A stretch of 46,455 bases of DNA from NCBI GenBank assembly GCA_017467705.1, contig JAFUSC010000162.1, positions 1 to 46,455 on the forward strand, read 5' to 3'. The DNA is from Prevotella sp. (GTDB lineage Bacteria; Bacteroidota; Bacteroidia; Bacteroidales; Bacteroidaceae). The notes beneath the pieces were generated by a model. That model was not told the DNA's origin, did not search any database, and saw only the letters and a list, made by a program, of their open reading frames with translations. Below are positions 38,726 to 46,381 of this stretch, one piece after another (position 1 is the first letter of the stretch; each line of letters opens with the position of its first letter). A program made the position numbers and the translations under genes.

Positions 38726-38733
38726 CAAAAGTA
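38726..38733 (-). promoter_or_regulatory. -7 box for OMP gene
   Basis: Minus-strand TACTTTTG, 41 bp upstream of the ATG at 38684. A TTG about 19 bp further upstream may act as -33. Confidence 0.55.
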
Positions 38734-38810
38734 AACATTTTCCGCGACATCTACAACATTTTACGTGCTTTTTTACATCACTGGGGGTTCTTTTTATCCA
38801 ATTTCGTGTT

Positions 38811-39914
38811 TTAGTGGCGCTGACGGCGCACGCTGACACGCGGCTGCGTGCTGCTCGAGGACGACGAGCTGCTGCTGTCGTCGTCGCTGGTGACGCGAGT
38901 GCGCGTGGTGCGTTTCTTCTTCGGCTTCGTCACCTTCTGCTCCTGACTGTCGCCGGCTGCGCCGATGCTGTCAGTGGAGTCACGCTCGACGGGGTGCTTG
39001 AAGAGGTGCTGTTCAAAGTCGTTCAGCTCACGCTCAATGCGGCGCTGCTCGCTCGACAGCTTGGCCGTGTCGCCGTTGGCTATCTGTGCCAGCGTGCGGC
39101 CGAGCATGTTCGTCGTCTTGTAAATCTTGCCGTCATACTTCGTCAGCGTGAAGTAGTCGTCCATCGACATGGTGGCGGCGTTGTTCAGACTGCTGGTCAT
39201 GACGGTCTGCCGGCTGAGGAACGGTTCCAGGTCGCTGTATCTCACCCAGAAGAGCGGATACTTGGCAGCCTCGCCGCCGAAGTCGTCTTCACGCAGCATG
39301 ACGGGACACAGGGCCAGCACCTTGCGGTGGAACGTGGAGTTCGACTGGTCGTAGTAGGCGGACTCCTTCAGGTAGTAAAGCCGCACCTCCGACGACGGGA
39401 TGTCGCTGTTGTCCACACGGACCTTGTTATCCTTCATCTCGTAGTAGATGTGGTAGTCGTCGAGCAACTGCTTCATCTTCACGCGGGACGAGTCGTTGAA
39501 CACCTCGTTGCCGTCGAGCCGGTATTCGTAGACGGGAATGTAGTTGTTCAGCGCGAGCTTGAAGACGTAAGTAAACAGGTTCATGTCGTGACCCACAGGC
39601 TCCACGGGGTAGTAGAGTCCGGCGTTGGCATCGTCCGTAAGGTCTATCTCACGGTAGATGTCACGGCGCCACACCACGTCCTCGGGCATGTCAATGGCCG
39701 TGGGGAACATCAGCCGTGCACGCTGCGACACGCCTTGACTGCTGCCGGTGTTCGCATTGGGCGTCGTGGCGGGCGTCGTCGTGGTGGCAGCCGGCTTGCG
39801 GCGGCGCGACGTGGGCTGTGCCTCTGCTACGCTACAAGCTAAATGACAAATGACAAATGACATCAACATCACCTTCATCCATCGATTTCTTGCCTTAAAA
39901 ACATCTGTCTTCAT
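38811..39914 (-). CDS. gldN: type IX secretion protein GldN/PorN
   Basis: 367 residues from MKTDVFKARNRWMKVMLMSFVICHLACSVAEAQ. Starts at 39926 or 39878 are also possible; the last gives the most typical signal peptide. Periplasmic ring partner of GldK. Family features: RDIYREIDLTDDANAGLYYPVEP, LFTYVFKLALNNYIPVYEYRLDGNEVF, VRLYYLKESAYYDQSNSTFHRKVLALCPVM, LFWVRYSDLEPFL. The tail is unusual: Lys/Arg-rich, then a Ser run (DDDSSSSSSSSST). The signal peptide contains a tandem TCATTTG repeat, encoding SFVICHL. Confidence 0.92.
   Translation of the reverse strand: MKTDVFKARNRWMKVMLMSFVICHLACSVAEAQPTSRRRKPAATTTTPATTPNANTGSSQGVSQRARLMFPTAIDMPEDVVWRRDIYREIDLTDDANAGLYYPVEPVGHDMNLFTYVFKLALNNYIPVYEYRLDGNEVFNDSSRVKMKQLLDDYHIYYEMKDNKVRVDNSDIPSSEVRLYYLKESAYYDQSNSTFHRKVLALCPVMLREDDFGGEAAKYPLFWVRYSDLEPFLSRQTVMTSSLNNAATMSMDDYFTLTKYDGKIYKTTNMLGRTLAQIANGDTAKLSSEQRRIERELNDFEQHLFKHPVERDSTDSIGAAGDSQEQKVTKPKKKRTTRTRVTSDDDSSSSSSSSSTQPRVSVRRQRH
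39838..39862. repeat. AATGACA tandem repeat coding the GldN signal peptide core
   Basis: Three copies of AAATGACA-like words. Read on the minus strand they give SFVICHLA, the hydrophobic core of the signal peptide. A related TCATTTAT/TCATTTCT run lies in the intergenic region at 39948-39977. Confidence 0.65.
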
Positions 39915-39995
39915 ATTGTCGTACATTACTTTTATTCTTTACTATTTCTCATTTCTCATTTATCATTTATCATTTAGGCCGTAGGCCGTAAGCCG

Positions 39996-41561
39996 TCATT
40001 TCACAATGACTTCCATCGAGGCAGGCAGCGTGCGCTGAATGCCGTCAGGACCGACGGCGGTGACGCGCGAGATGTAGAAACGCTTGCTGCGCGACAGCTT
40101 GCGGAAGGCATCCTTCTGGCGGGCAGAGAACTTCGAGCCCTCGCTGATCATCGGCACGGCGTTACCCATGTTGTCGAAGAACACCGTCTCGAACGACTGC
40201 ACGCGGAACGTGATGTCGAGGATGCCGTCGTCGATGGCGGCACCGATGCCGTCAGCAGCCATCAGCTGCGCCTTGGTCAGACCACCGCCACGGAAACGTG
40301 AGCCGTTGCCGTCAGCATCGGTCGTGGCAATGTAGGCCGTCGGGTCGGGCAACTTGCGCACATGGAACGTGTAAGTGCCCATCTGCTGCGGATGCCCCGT
40401 GTTAGTCGACGTCACGGTGATGGTCACATCCTTGCCCACAGCCGTGGGGCGCGCGATGTAACGGCCGGGACCGACGGACTGCAACGAACCGCCCGACATG
40501 GTGGCCTGCACCTTCGTCAGCGGCACACCCGGCACACTGACGCTGATGGGGTTGTTGTAACCGGCGTAGAGCACATTCATCAGGTCAGCACTGACCGTCG
40601 CACTGGGGTCTACCACCGTGTATTTCTGCTCGAAGTCGCGGCGAATCTTGTCGCCGTTGCTGTTCATCACCTCCATGTAGCCGGCCAGCGTGAAGTCACC
40701 CGTACGGCTGCACACCATCTCGTAAAGCCCATCGCGCAGGTCCATCTTGCGCCCGCCGATGTAGATGTCGGGCGTGCGCGTGGTGTCGACGGCGGCCATG
40801 ACGATCTTCGCCGAGAAGCGGTCGCCGCGCACGATGGTCTGTGAGTTGGGAATAACGAAGGCGTTGAGCGCGTTGACGCGCACGTCCTTCACGTCGATGT
40901 TGCTGACGAGCGTATGCAGCACCTCGCCCTCGGCGTAGCGCACGTCGCTCTGCAACTTCGACAGCAGCGTGACGGCTGCCGCCACGGGCATGTTCTCAAA
41001 CATATACTGCTGCCAGTTCTTGCCCATGGTCTTGGCGTTCTCAGGCAGCTGCGTCGACAGGTTGCTGGCAATGATGCGGCGCTGCGTGGAGTCGCTGACC
41101 ATGGCCAGTATGTGCTCGCGGTAGCTGTTGACAGCCTGCCAGAGACGTTCGCCCTGCCCTTCGGTGGGTGAGAGCATCACCTGATTAGCTGCCTCAAGAC
41201 TCTCCTTGTTGCGTATGTTGCGCACGTCGCCGTCAGCGCCGTCGGCCTCCTGCACAATGGCCAGCTTCAGCTCATCGGCGAAGTTGTAGAGCGAGTCGCT
41301 CATCTGCTTCACCTGCTGAGCCTTGTTGAACCATTCGCGCACCTTGGCGGGGTTGGTCTTCATCTGTGCGTCGAAGTCATCATAGATGGCGTTGTTCTGC
41401 TTCGTGGCGTTGTCCGTCGTGCGGTGCAGGCTTTCCTCCACGATGGAGAAGCCGTTGAGCACCTCCGTGGAGACGTTCAGCGCGAGCATGGCCATGAGGA
41501 CGACGTACATCAGATTGATCATCTTCTGGCGTGGAGATTGTGGTCTCTTCTTGATAGCCAT
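39996..41561 (-). CDS. gldM: type IX secretion motor protein GldM/PorM
   Basis: 521 residues. The N-terminal MAIKKRPQSPRQKMINLMYVVLMAMLALNVSTEVLNGFSIVEESL contains the single transmembrane helix with its conserved glutamate (STEVLNGF), which couples to GldL and the proton gradient. The long periplasmic part has four domains in homologues (helical D1, beta D2-D4); here GRYIARPTAVGKDVTITVTSTN and the KLPDPTAYIAT...GGGLTKAQLMAADGIGA region are recognisable. The C-terminal RVTAVGPDGIQRTLPASMEVIVK is conserved. It spans the periplasm to contact the GldKN ring. Confidence 0.95.
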   Translation of the reverse strand: MAIKKRPQSPRQKMINLMYVVLMAMLALNVSTEVLNGFSIVEESLHRTTDNATKQNNAIYDDFDAQMKTNPAKVREWFNKAQQVKQMSDSLYNFADELKLAIVQEADGADGDVRNIRNKESLEAANQVMLSPTEGQGERLWQAVNSYREHILAMVSDSTQRRIIASNLSTQLPENAKTMGKNWQQYMFENMPVAAAVTLLSKLQSDVRYAEGEVLHTLVSNIDVKDVRVNALNAFVIPNSQTIVRGDRFSAKIVMAAVDTTRTPDIYIGGRKMDLRDGLYEMVCSRTGDFTLAGYMEVMNSNGDKIRRDFEQKYTVVDPSATVSADLMNVLYAGYNNPISVSVPGVPLTKVQATMSGGSLQSVGPGRYIARPTAVGKDVTITVTSTNTGHPQQMGTYTFHVRKLPDPTAYIATTDADGNGSRFRGGGLTKAQLMAADGIGAAIDDGILDITFRVQSFETVFFDNMGNAVPMISEGSKFSARQKDAFRKLSRSKRFYISRVTAVGPDGIQRTLPASMEVIVK

Positions 41562-41619
41562 TATGTCTATTTACTATTTACGCTATTTTTTACTATGTTT
41601 ACGATGGACGACGGGCGGC

Positions 41620-42417
41620 CTACAGGTTCTGCTTGACTGACATGGCCTGAATCATGCGCGTGTAGATGGCATTGAGCTCCGTGATCTGTTCGGCCAGACG
41701 GTTGGTCTGTTCGTTGATCTGGTCGATGGTGCCCATCTGCTGGCTGGCGCTCTTCAGCTGCATCTCGTAGACGCGGCAGATGCCCGTGAGCGTGCGGTTG
41801 AGATTCTCCATCTCCTCCGAGTCAGTCGTGAGCCGACGGCTCTGCTCTGACACCTTGGCCAGCGTCTCGGTGAGCTGCTGCAACTCTGCCACGTAGTTTT
41901 CTGTGGCCTGCTGCATGTCTGCATTAACCGGAGCGCCACCGCCACCGATGACGCCACCGCCACCGATGACGCCACCACCACCGATAATCACGGGGCCGCT
42001 TTCACCGACAACGCCTGCTGACGGGGTGCCTGCTGACACCTGACCACCACCGCCGCCACCGATGATGATGGTCTGACCACCACCGCTGACTGCTGCGGCC
42101 ACGGGCTCGGTCTCTTCAGGCGACTCGGGCTCTTCCGGCTCTTCGTCATCGTGCAGGTGCGTGGGCAACTCCATGCCGTCGGTCGTCTTGTCAAACGGAC
42201 GGTCGAAAGCTGACAGGAAGAACACAAACACCTCAGTGCCCATACCTAAATAAAGCATCAGGTCGGCACCCGGCAGGTGCGTCAGTTTAAACAATGTACC
42301 TAAGATCACGATAGAGGCACCCCAACTGTATGCATAGTTGAGGAACGTCTGTCCGGGCACGCTGTCCATCCACTTCTGTAAGCGGTAGACGATGTTGATA
42401 CTGCTATATTTTGTCAT
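41620..42417 (-). CDS. gldL: type IX secretion motor protein GldL/PorL
   Basis: 265 residues. Two N-terminal transmembrane helices (FLNYAYSWGASIVILGTLFKL and LMLYLGMGTEVFVFFLSAF with the conserved Glu) form the stator-like motor pentamer with GldM. The cytoplasmic part includes an acidic Pro-Glu stretch and an unusual glycine-rich segment (GGGGQTIIIGGGGGGQ...VIGGGGVIGGGGAP) encoded partly by an 18-bp tandem repeat. A coiled-coil tail (NYVAELQQLTETLAKVSEQ...INEQTNRLAEQITELN) follows. The glycine expansion is not typical of the family. Confidence 0.93.
   Translation of the reverse strand: MTKYSSINIVYRLQKWMDSVPGQTFLNYAYSWGASIVILGTLFKLTHLPGADLMLYLGMGTEVFVFFLSAFDRPFDKTTDGMELPTHLHDDEEPEEPESPEETEPVAAAVSGGGQTIIIGGGGGGQVSAGTPSAGVVGESGPVIIGGGGVIGGGGVIGGGGAPVNADMQQATENYVAELQQLTETLAKVSEQSRRLTTDSEEMENLNRTLTGICRVYEMQLKSASQQMGTIDQINEQTNRLAEQITELNAIYTRMIQAMSVKQNL
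41936..41990. repeat. 18-bp tandem repeat in gldL
   Basis: The word CACCGATGACGCCACCGC recurs about three times in phase with codons, giving (V/I)IGGGG repeats. Copy-number change would keep the frame and alter only linker length. Confidence 0.7.
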
Positions 42418-42458
42418 ATCGGTCTATTCTTTATCTTTAAACGCTCAACTCTCGACAC

Positions 42459-43955
42459 TTAACGCTTTCTCTTCTTCACCTTGATTTTTTCGCTCGTGGT
42501 GTTAGCCAGACTGCGCACGCAGCGGAATCCGATGTAGGAACGCGGCTGGTTCTGATATTCGTAGGTGCGCCATGCGGAACGGATGTAGCTCTCGGGGTCT
42601 TTCCACGAGCCGCCGCGCACGCTCTTCTTCTTCAGCCGATAGGGGTCTTCCTTTGCGGCGTTATACTTCAGCTGCGGGTTGATGTCGTTCATGGCTTCTA
42701 CGCCGGCCTCGGTGTAGACGGTGCTCGTCCACTCGGCCACGTTGCCCGCCATGTCATAAAGTCCGTTGGTGTTGGCCTGATAGATGCCCACCTTCGACGT
42801 GATGAGGTTGCCGTCCTGCGTGTAGTCGCCCTTGTCAGGCTTGAAGTTGGCAAAGAAGCATCCCTCGCCGCTGGCCACGTCCTCGTTCTCCCACGGAAAC
42901 TCGTTCTGGTCCTTGCCACGGGCAGCGTATTCCCACTCTGCCTCGGTCGGCAGACGATAGCGCTGCACATAGCGGGCTGACGGACCGAGACCGCGCAGCA
43001 GATACTCCGTGCGCCAGGCGCAGAAGGCGTTGGCCTGCTCCCACGTCACGCCCACCACGGGATAGTCGTTATAAGCCGCGTTGGTGAAGTAGTAACGCAT
43101 GTAGCTCTCGTTCTCGGCGTTGGGGAAGTCGTTGATCCAGCACGTCGTGTCGGGATACACGTTGACGATGTAGGTGTTCAGGAAGTCCCACGGCCCGGTG
43201 TACTGGCGGTTGATGGTCTCGCGGTGAATGACGCCCTCGTCGTCAATGTAGGCCGTGTCCTTCGAAATCCATATCTGCTCGTTGGGGTTAGGCCGCACGT
43301 CCGTGTTCAGGATGCGCTCCTCGGGGTTCGTGCGATACTTGCGCTTGGCTGCCTCCGTGTAGTCGTAAATCTCATAGCGGTAGTTCAGCTGACGCCAGTC
43401 GAGCATCTTTTCTCCCGTCACGGGGTTGTAGGTGTAGAGGCTCTCGAAGGCGCGCTCCTCGTCCTCGTTGGGCTTCTTGGGCAACGACTTACGCCAGTTC
43501 AGGTGCGGCTTAATGGGGTCGCCGTTCTTGTCTTCCTCAATCTTGTACGACTCATCGCCACCGTAGGCAGGGTCAGCCAGACGTTCGCGCAGGATGCTGT
43601 CGCGCACGTAGTTCACGAACTGGCGGTACTGCGAGTTGGTGATTTCCGTCTCGTCCATCCAGAACCCTTCCACCGAGATGTCACGCACAGGCGTGGTGCG
43701 TCCCCACAGTGAGTCCTGTTCGTCAATACCCATCTTCAGATGGCCGCGTCTGATGAGCGTCATGCCGTAAGGCGTCGGCTCCGAGAACGGACGCCCGCTC
43801 ACACCTGTCACCTCGCCGCCGTTCGCCATCGTGCTGCGACCGCCGAAGCAACTCGTCAGTAAAAGTAAAAAGCAGAATACTGCTAACAAGCCCCCTAAGT
43901 TAGGGGGTTGGGGGTCTAAACGGCCCACTTTAACATTCAACTTATTTTCTTTCAT
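42459..43955 (-). CDS. gldK: type IX secretion lipoprotein GldK/PorK (SUMF1/FGE domain)
   Basis: 498 residues. Outer-membrane-attached lipoprotein forming the periplasmic ring with GldN. The leader LAVFCFLLLLTSCFGG has a lipobox Cys. A formylglycine-enzyme-like domain follows: GMTLIRRGHLKMGID, VEGFWMDETEITNSQYRQFVNYV, YPVVGVTWEQANAFCAWRTEYL, YRLPTEAEWEYAARG, GLYDMAGNVAEWTSTVY, RGGSWKD and YIGFRCVRS. The signal peptide n-region is abnormal: MKENKLNVKVGRLDPQPPNLGG includes codons from a C-rich palindrome, and no other Met lies before the lipobox, so the element is translated. Confidence 0.94.
   Translation of the reverse strand: MKENKLNVKVGRLDPQPPNLGGLLAVFCFLLLLTSCFGGRSTMANGGEVTGVSGRPFSEPTPYGMTLIRRGHLKMGIDEQDSLWGRTTPVRDISVEGFWMDETEITNSQYRQFVNYVRDSILRERLADPAYGGDESYKIEEDKNGDPIKPHLNWRKSLPKKPNEDEERAFESLYTYNPVTGEKMLDWRQLNYRYEIYDYTEAAKRKYRTNPEERILNTDVRPNPNEQIWISKDTAYIDDEGVIHRETINRQYTGPWDFLNTYIVNVYPDTTCWINDFPNAENESYMRYYFTNAAYNDYPVVGVTWEQANAFCAWRTEYLLRGLGPSARYVQRYRLPTEAEWEYAARGKDQNEFPWENEDVASGEGCFFANFKPDKGDYTQDGNLITSKVGIYQANTNGLYDMAGNVAEWTSTVYTEAGVEAMNDINPQLKYNAAKEDPYRLKKKSVRGGSWKDPESYIRSAWRTYEYQNQPRSYIGFRCVRSLANTTSEKIKVKKRKR
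43889..43918. repeat. palindromic element in the gldK signal peptide region
   Basis: CCCCCTAAGTTAGGGGG (43893-43909) plus TTGGGGGTC. On the minus strand it reads DPQPPNLGG immediately before the hydrophobic core of the signal peptide. Confidence 0.75.
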
Positions 43956-43987
43956 ATTTTACTCTTTCAAATTCTCTTTCGTATTCA

Positions 43988-44048
43988 AGCCCCTCCCCTC
44001 GGGAGGGGTTCTTTGCTTAGCAAAGCGGCGAAGCCGAGCGGGGGTGGG
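43988..44048. repeat. compound repeat between porP and gldK
   Basis: A CCCCTCCCCTCGGGAGGGG palindrome (43990-44008) continues into GTTCTTTGC-TTA-GCAAAGCGGC-GAA-GCCGAGCG (double hairpin, near-identical to 12939-12968), then GGGGGTGGG. The double-hairpin unit appears inserted within the arm of the C-rich element, that is, a repeat nested in a repeat. Confidence 0.7.
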
Positions 44049-44051
44049 TCT

Positions 44052-45008
44052 TCACAATATCCTCACGCTCTGGTGCTTGTTGCGTCCTTTCTTCGTCAGG
44101 TTCAGCTCCGTCTGGTAGCCCACGAACAGCTCGTGGCTGCCGTTGCCCAGACTGATGCCGTTGGTGTAAGCCTCGTAGCTGTAGCCGATGTGCACACCGT
44201 GGAACATGCCGCCCACCAGCACCGTCACCGAGTTCGTCGGACTGTACTGCGCACCGACATACAGCATCTGCTTGTCGTTCGTGTACTGCACGCGGGCGCC
44301 CACGTCGGCCCTCCAGTTGCTGCCGTCAGTGCGGGCAAACACAGAGGGGTGTATTGTAAAAAACGGATTTCTCAGCCGAATATTGTATCCGCCCGTCAAA
44401 TAATATGTCCGATCTACCTGTAATTCGTTCTTTTCGCCCAGTTCCACGAGCGGTGAAGTGGCATGCAGCACGCTCAGTCCGACGTACCACGGTCCGTGCG
44501 TGTAGTAAAGGCCGGCGCCCAGGTCAAGCGCCGTACCCGTCTGGTCGCCCGTTGAGAACGCGGGGTCGTCAGTCTCCTCTATGTCGAGCTTCGAACCGTC
44601 CATCGACTCACTCAGCGCACCCACCTGCACACCCACGCTCAGCGTGCCGCCCAACAGCGGCTGCTTCAGCGCATACTGCAGTGCCAGACGCTTGTGCGAG
44701 AACACACCGATCTCGTCGTTCACGAACTGCGCGCCCACGCCGTGGTAGGTCCCTAATGCAAAGAAAGGCATGTCTGCCGACGCATACATCGTCTTGGGCG
44801 CATGCTCAAAACCCACCATCGTCATGTTATACGCACCCACAAAGTTGACCAGCTTCGACTTGCCTGCTGCCGCAGGGTTATACGAAGTCTCCATCGCCCA
44901 GTAGTGCGCGAACGACGGGTCGTACTGAGCATGCGCCACACCTGTTGACAAATGGTAAACGACCATTGCCAGAAAGATGGCTTTCTGCCTGAATTTTCGA
45001 TTTTGCAT
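44052..45008 (-). CDS. porP: PorP/SprF-family type IX secretion outer-membrane protein
   Basis: 318 residues from MQNRKFRQKAIFLAMVVYHLSTGVAHAQ. An earlier start at 45035 is possible. PorP/SprF barrel: YDPSFAHYWAMETSYNPAAAGKSKLVNFVGAYNMTMVGFEHAPKTMYASADMPF is the family's N-terminal signature, and VLVGGMFHGVHIGYSYEAYTNGISLGNGSHELFVGYQTEL the C-terminal one. In Bacteroidales the porP gene precedes porK-N, as here. The protein links the outer-membrane translocon or cargo anchor to the GldK/N ring. Confidence 0.93.
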   Translation of the reverse strand: MQNRKFRQKAIFLAMVVYHLSTGVAHAQYDPSFAHYWAMETSYNPAAAGKSKLVNFVGAYNMTMVGFEHAPKTMYASADMPFFALGTYHGVGAQFVNDEIGVFSHKRLALQYALKQPLLGGTLSVGVQVGALSESMDGSKLDIEETDDPAFSTGDQTGTALDLGAGLYYTHGPWYVGLSVLHATSPLVELGEKNELQVDRTYYLTGGYNIRLRNPFFTIHPSVFARTDGSNWRADVGARVQYTNDKQMLYVGAQYSPTNSVTVLVGGMFHGVHIGYSYEAYTNGISLGNGSHELFVGYQTELNLTKKGRNKHQSVRIL

Positions 45009-45075
45009 CGTATAAATAACGCTTCGCCGCGCCATTTATTGCATGACACCCACGTCAAAAATGCAACACCTGCGC

Positions 45076-45119
45076 GAGAAACGCCGATTCCCGATGCGAG
45101 AACCGGCTACGGTTGAGCC
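45076..45119. repeat. 22-bp repeat units, locus 6 (2 units)
   Basis: GAGAAACGCCGATTCCC starts at 45076 and a related GAGAACCGGCTACGG at 45098, exactly 22 bp later. They match locus 1 units in handle (GAG), core (GCCGATT) and 5-nt spacer. They lie 12 bp downstream of the lipoprotein gene stop at 45132. Confidence 0.6.
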
Positions 45120-45131
45120 TTACGGCTGAGC

Positions 45132-46103
45132 CTACAGATAGAAACGCACGCCGGCCAGCACGCCCAGACGGTCAAAGCCATAGCGCTTGTCGTCAGGCAG
45201 TTCGAAACCGTCAGGCTTCTTCATGTTCGTCAGCAGCGAGTTCAGCTCCAGACCGAGCCCCACCTGCTTGCTCAACATGTAGTCTACACCCAGCTTGTAC
45301 TGCATGCCGATGCCGTTCGACGTGTTATAGCCGTCGTCAGTGTGCGCATAGCCAAGCCCGATCTCGGCGTTCAGCAGCCACCGCTTGCCCAGCTTCGTGA
45401 CGCCAGAGAGACTCGGTCCTATGTAAAGAATCGTGAAGTCACTCTTGTCCCTGAAAACACCGTCCTCGTAAGAGGACCTGTAGAACGCACCGTTCACGCC
45501 GACGCCCACTCCGTTGCGCCACGTGTGCAGGTACTCCACGTTTGCCTCCAAGCCGCTCAGGTGTTTATACGTTCCCTTCGGCACCGTGATTTCAGAGAGA
45601 ATCCACGACGGTCCGACGTTCAGTCTGAAGCTGTTTTTCGGCGGCCTCATCTCCTCCATCCGCCGTGCCAGCTCCTCAGCATCGCGCTGTATGCCTTCCA
45701 TCACGGGGTTTGGCAGCGACGGTTCGACGGTCATGTCACTCATGCTGAGCATCGTGCCCATCAGCTGATGGCAGCTGCTGCCCCAGAAGCTCGGCTCGCG
45801 GTGCTCCGTCAGCAACAGCCCGTTGCCGCCCGTCTCAGCCGTGCGCTCCTTGGCCAGCTGCAACATGCGGTCATAGCCGCAGTTAGTGGCAAACCCACCG
45901 TCTACCACCGCCACCTTGCCTATCGCCACACTGCTGTTAGGCACCGTGTCACCCACGTCAAACACCCTCACCTCATCCACGCTACGGGCCGGATAGCTCA
46001 TCGTCACCTCCGTCATCACACGGGGCGAACAGGCAGCCAGCAGCAAAACCGCACCGCCCAATGTCAGCACATTTGCCAAAAGTCTTTTCATTGTCATATT
46101 CAT
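45132..46103 (-). CDS. envelope lipoprotein with C-terminal beta-barrel-like domain
   Basis: 323 residues from MNMTMKRLLANVLTLGGAVLLLAACSPR. Starts at 46121 and 46175 are too close to, or upstream of, the promoter. Lipobox L-A-A-C. An N-terminal domain (residues 25-120) with YPARSVDEVRVFDVGDTVPNSSVAIGKVAVVDGGF recalls small lipoprotein domains. The C-terminal part is strand-rich and ends VLAGVRFYL (FRLNVGPSWILSEITV, GLEANVEYLHTWRNGVGVGVNGAFYRS, LLNAEIGLGYAHT). It sits 123 bp upstream of porP on the same strand, but has its own promoter. A role in type IX secretion is possible but unproven. Confidence 0.65.
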   Translation of the reverse strand: MNMTMKRLLANVLTLGGAVLLLAACSPRVMTEVTMSYPARSVDEVRVFDVGDTVPNSSVAIGKVAVVDGGFATNCGYDRMLQLAKERTAETGGNGLLLTEHREPSFWGSSCHQLMGTMLSMSDMTVEPSLPNPVMEGIQRDAEELARRMEEMRPPKNSFRLNVGPSWILSEITVPKGTYKHLSGLEANVEYLHTWRNGVGVGVNGAFYRSSYEDGVFRDKSDFTILYIGPSLSGVTKLGKRWLLNAEIGLGYAHTDDGYNTSNGIGMQYKLGVDYMLSKQVGLGLELNSLLTNMKKPDGFELPDDKRYGFDRLGVLAGVRFYL

Positions 46104-46131
46104 TTTGCTATTACTTGTCATCTTGACGCAG

Positions 46132-46139
46132 CAAAAGTA
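46132..46139 (-). promoter_or_regulatory. -7 box for envelope lipoprotein gene
   Basis: Minus-strand TACTTTTG, 28 bp before the ATG at 46103. It rules out the longest possible start. Confidence 0.55.
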
Positions 46140-46175
46140 CAAAAAGTCATGCCTACATAGCGCTTTTGTTGGCAA

Positions 46176-46347
46176 ACTTTAACAAAATATAAGCCTCGAC
46201 TTCTTTAATGCACGTCACCATGGCTCACGGCACCCATATGGGAGCCCACGCACTCACACGGTACGCGGCACGCCGTTGCGAGGAGCAGAACAGCCCGCTT
46301 TGCGGTACAAAACAGGGGTCAGTCGATATTTCATAGGGGTAACCTTT
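46176..46347. other. intergenic region with possible IS left end
   Basis: No ORF and no clear hairpin. If the edge ORF is a transposase, the terminal inverted repeat of its IS should lie here, but the partner end is outside the window. Nothing else seen. Confidence 0.3.
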
Positions 46348-46377
46348 TTTGAATATCGGATATTTTTCTTACCTTTG
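46348..46377 (+). promoter_or_regulatory. promoter at the right edge
   Basis: -33 TTTG (46348-46351) and -7 TACCTTTG (46370-46377), 18 bp apart. It faces the partial ORF. An inverted repeat CGATATT/AATATCG brackets part of the -33 region. Confidence 0.6.
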
Positions 46378-46381
46378 CTGC

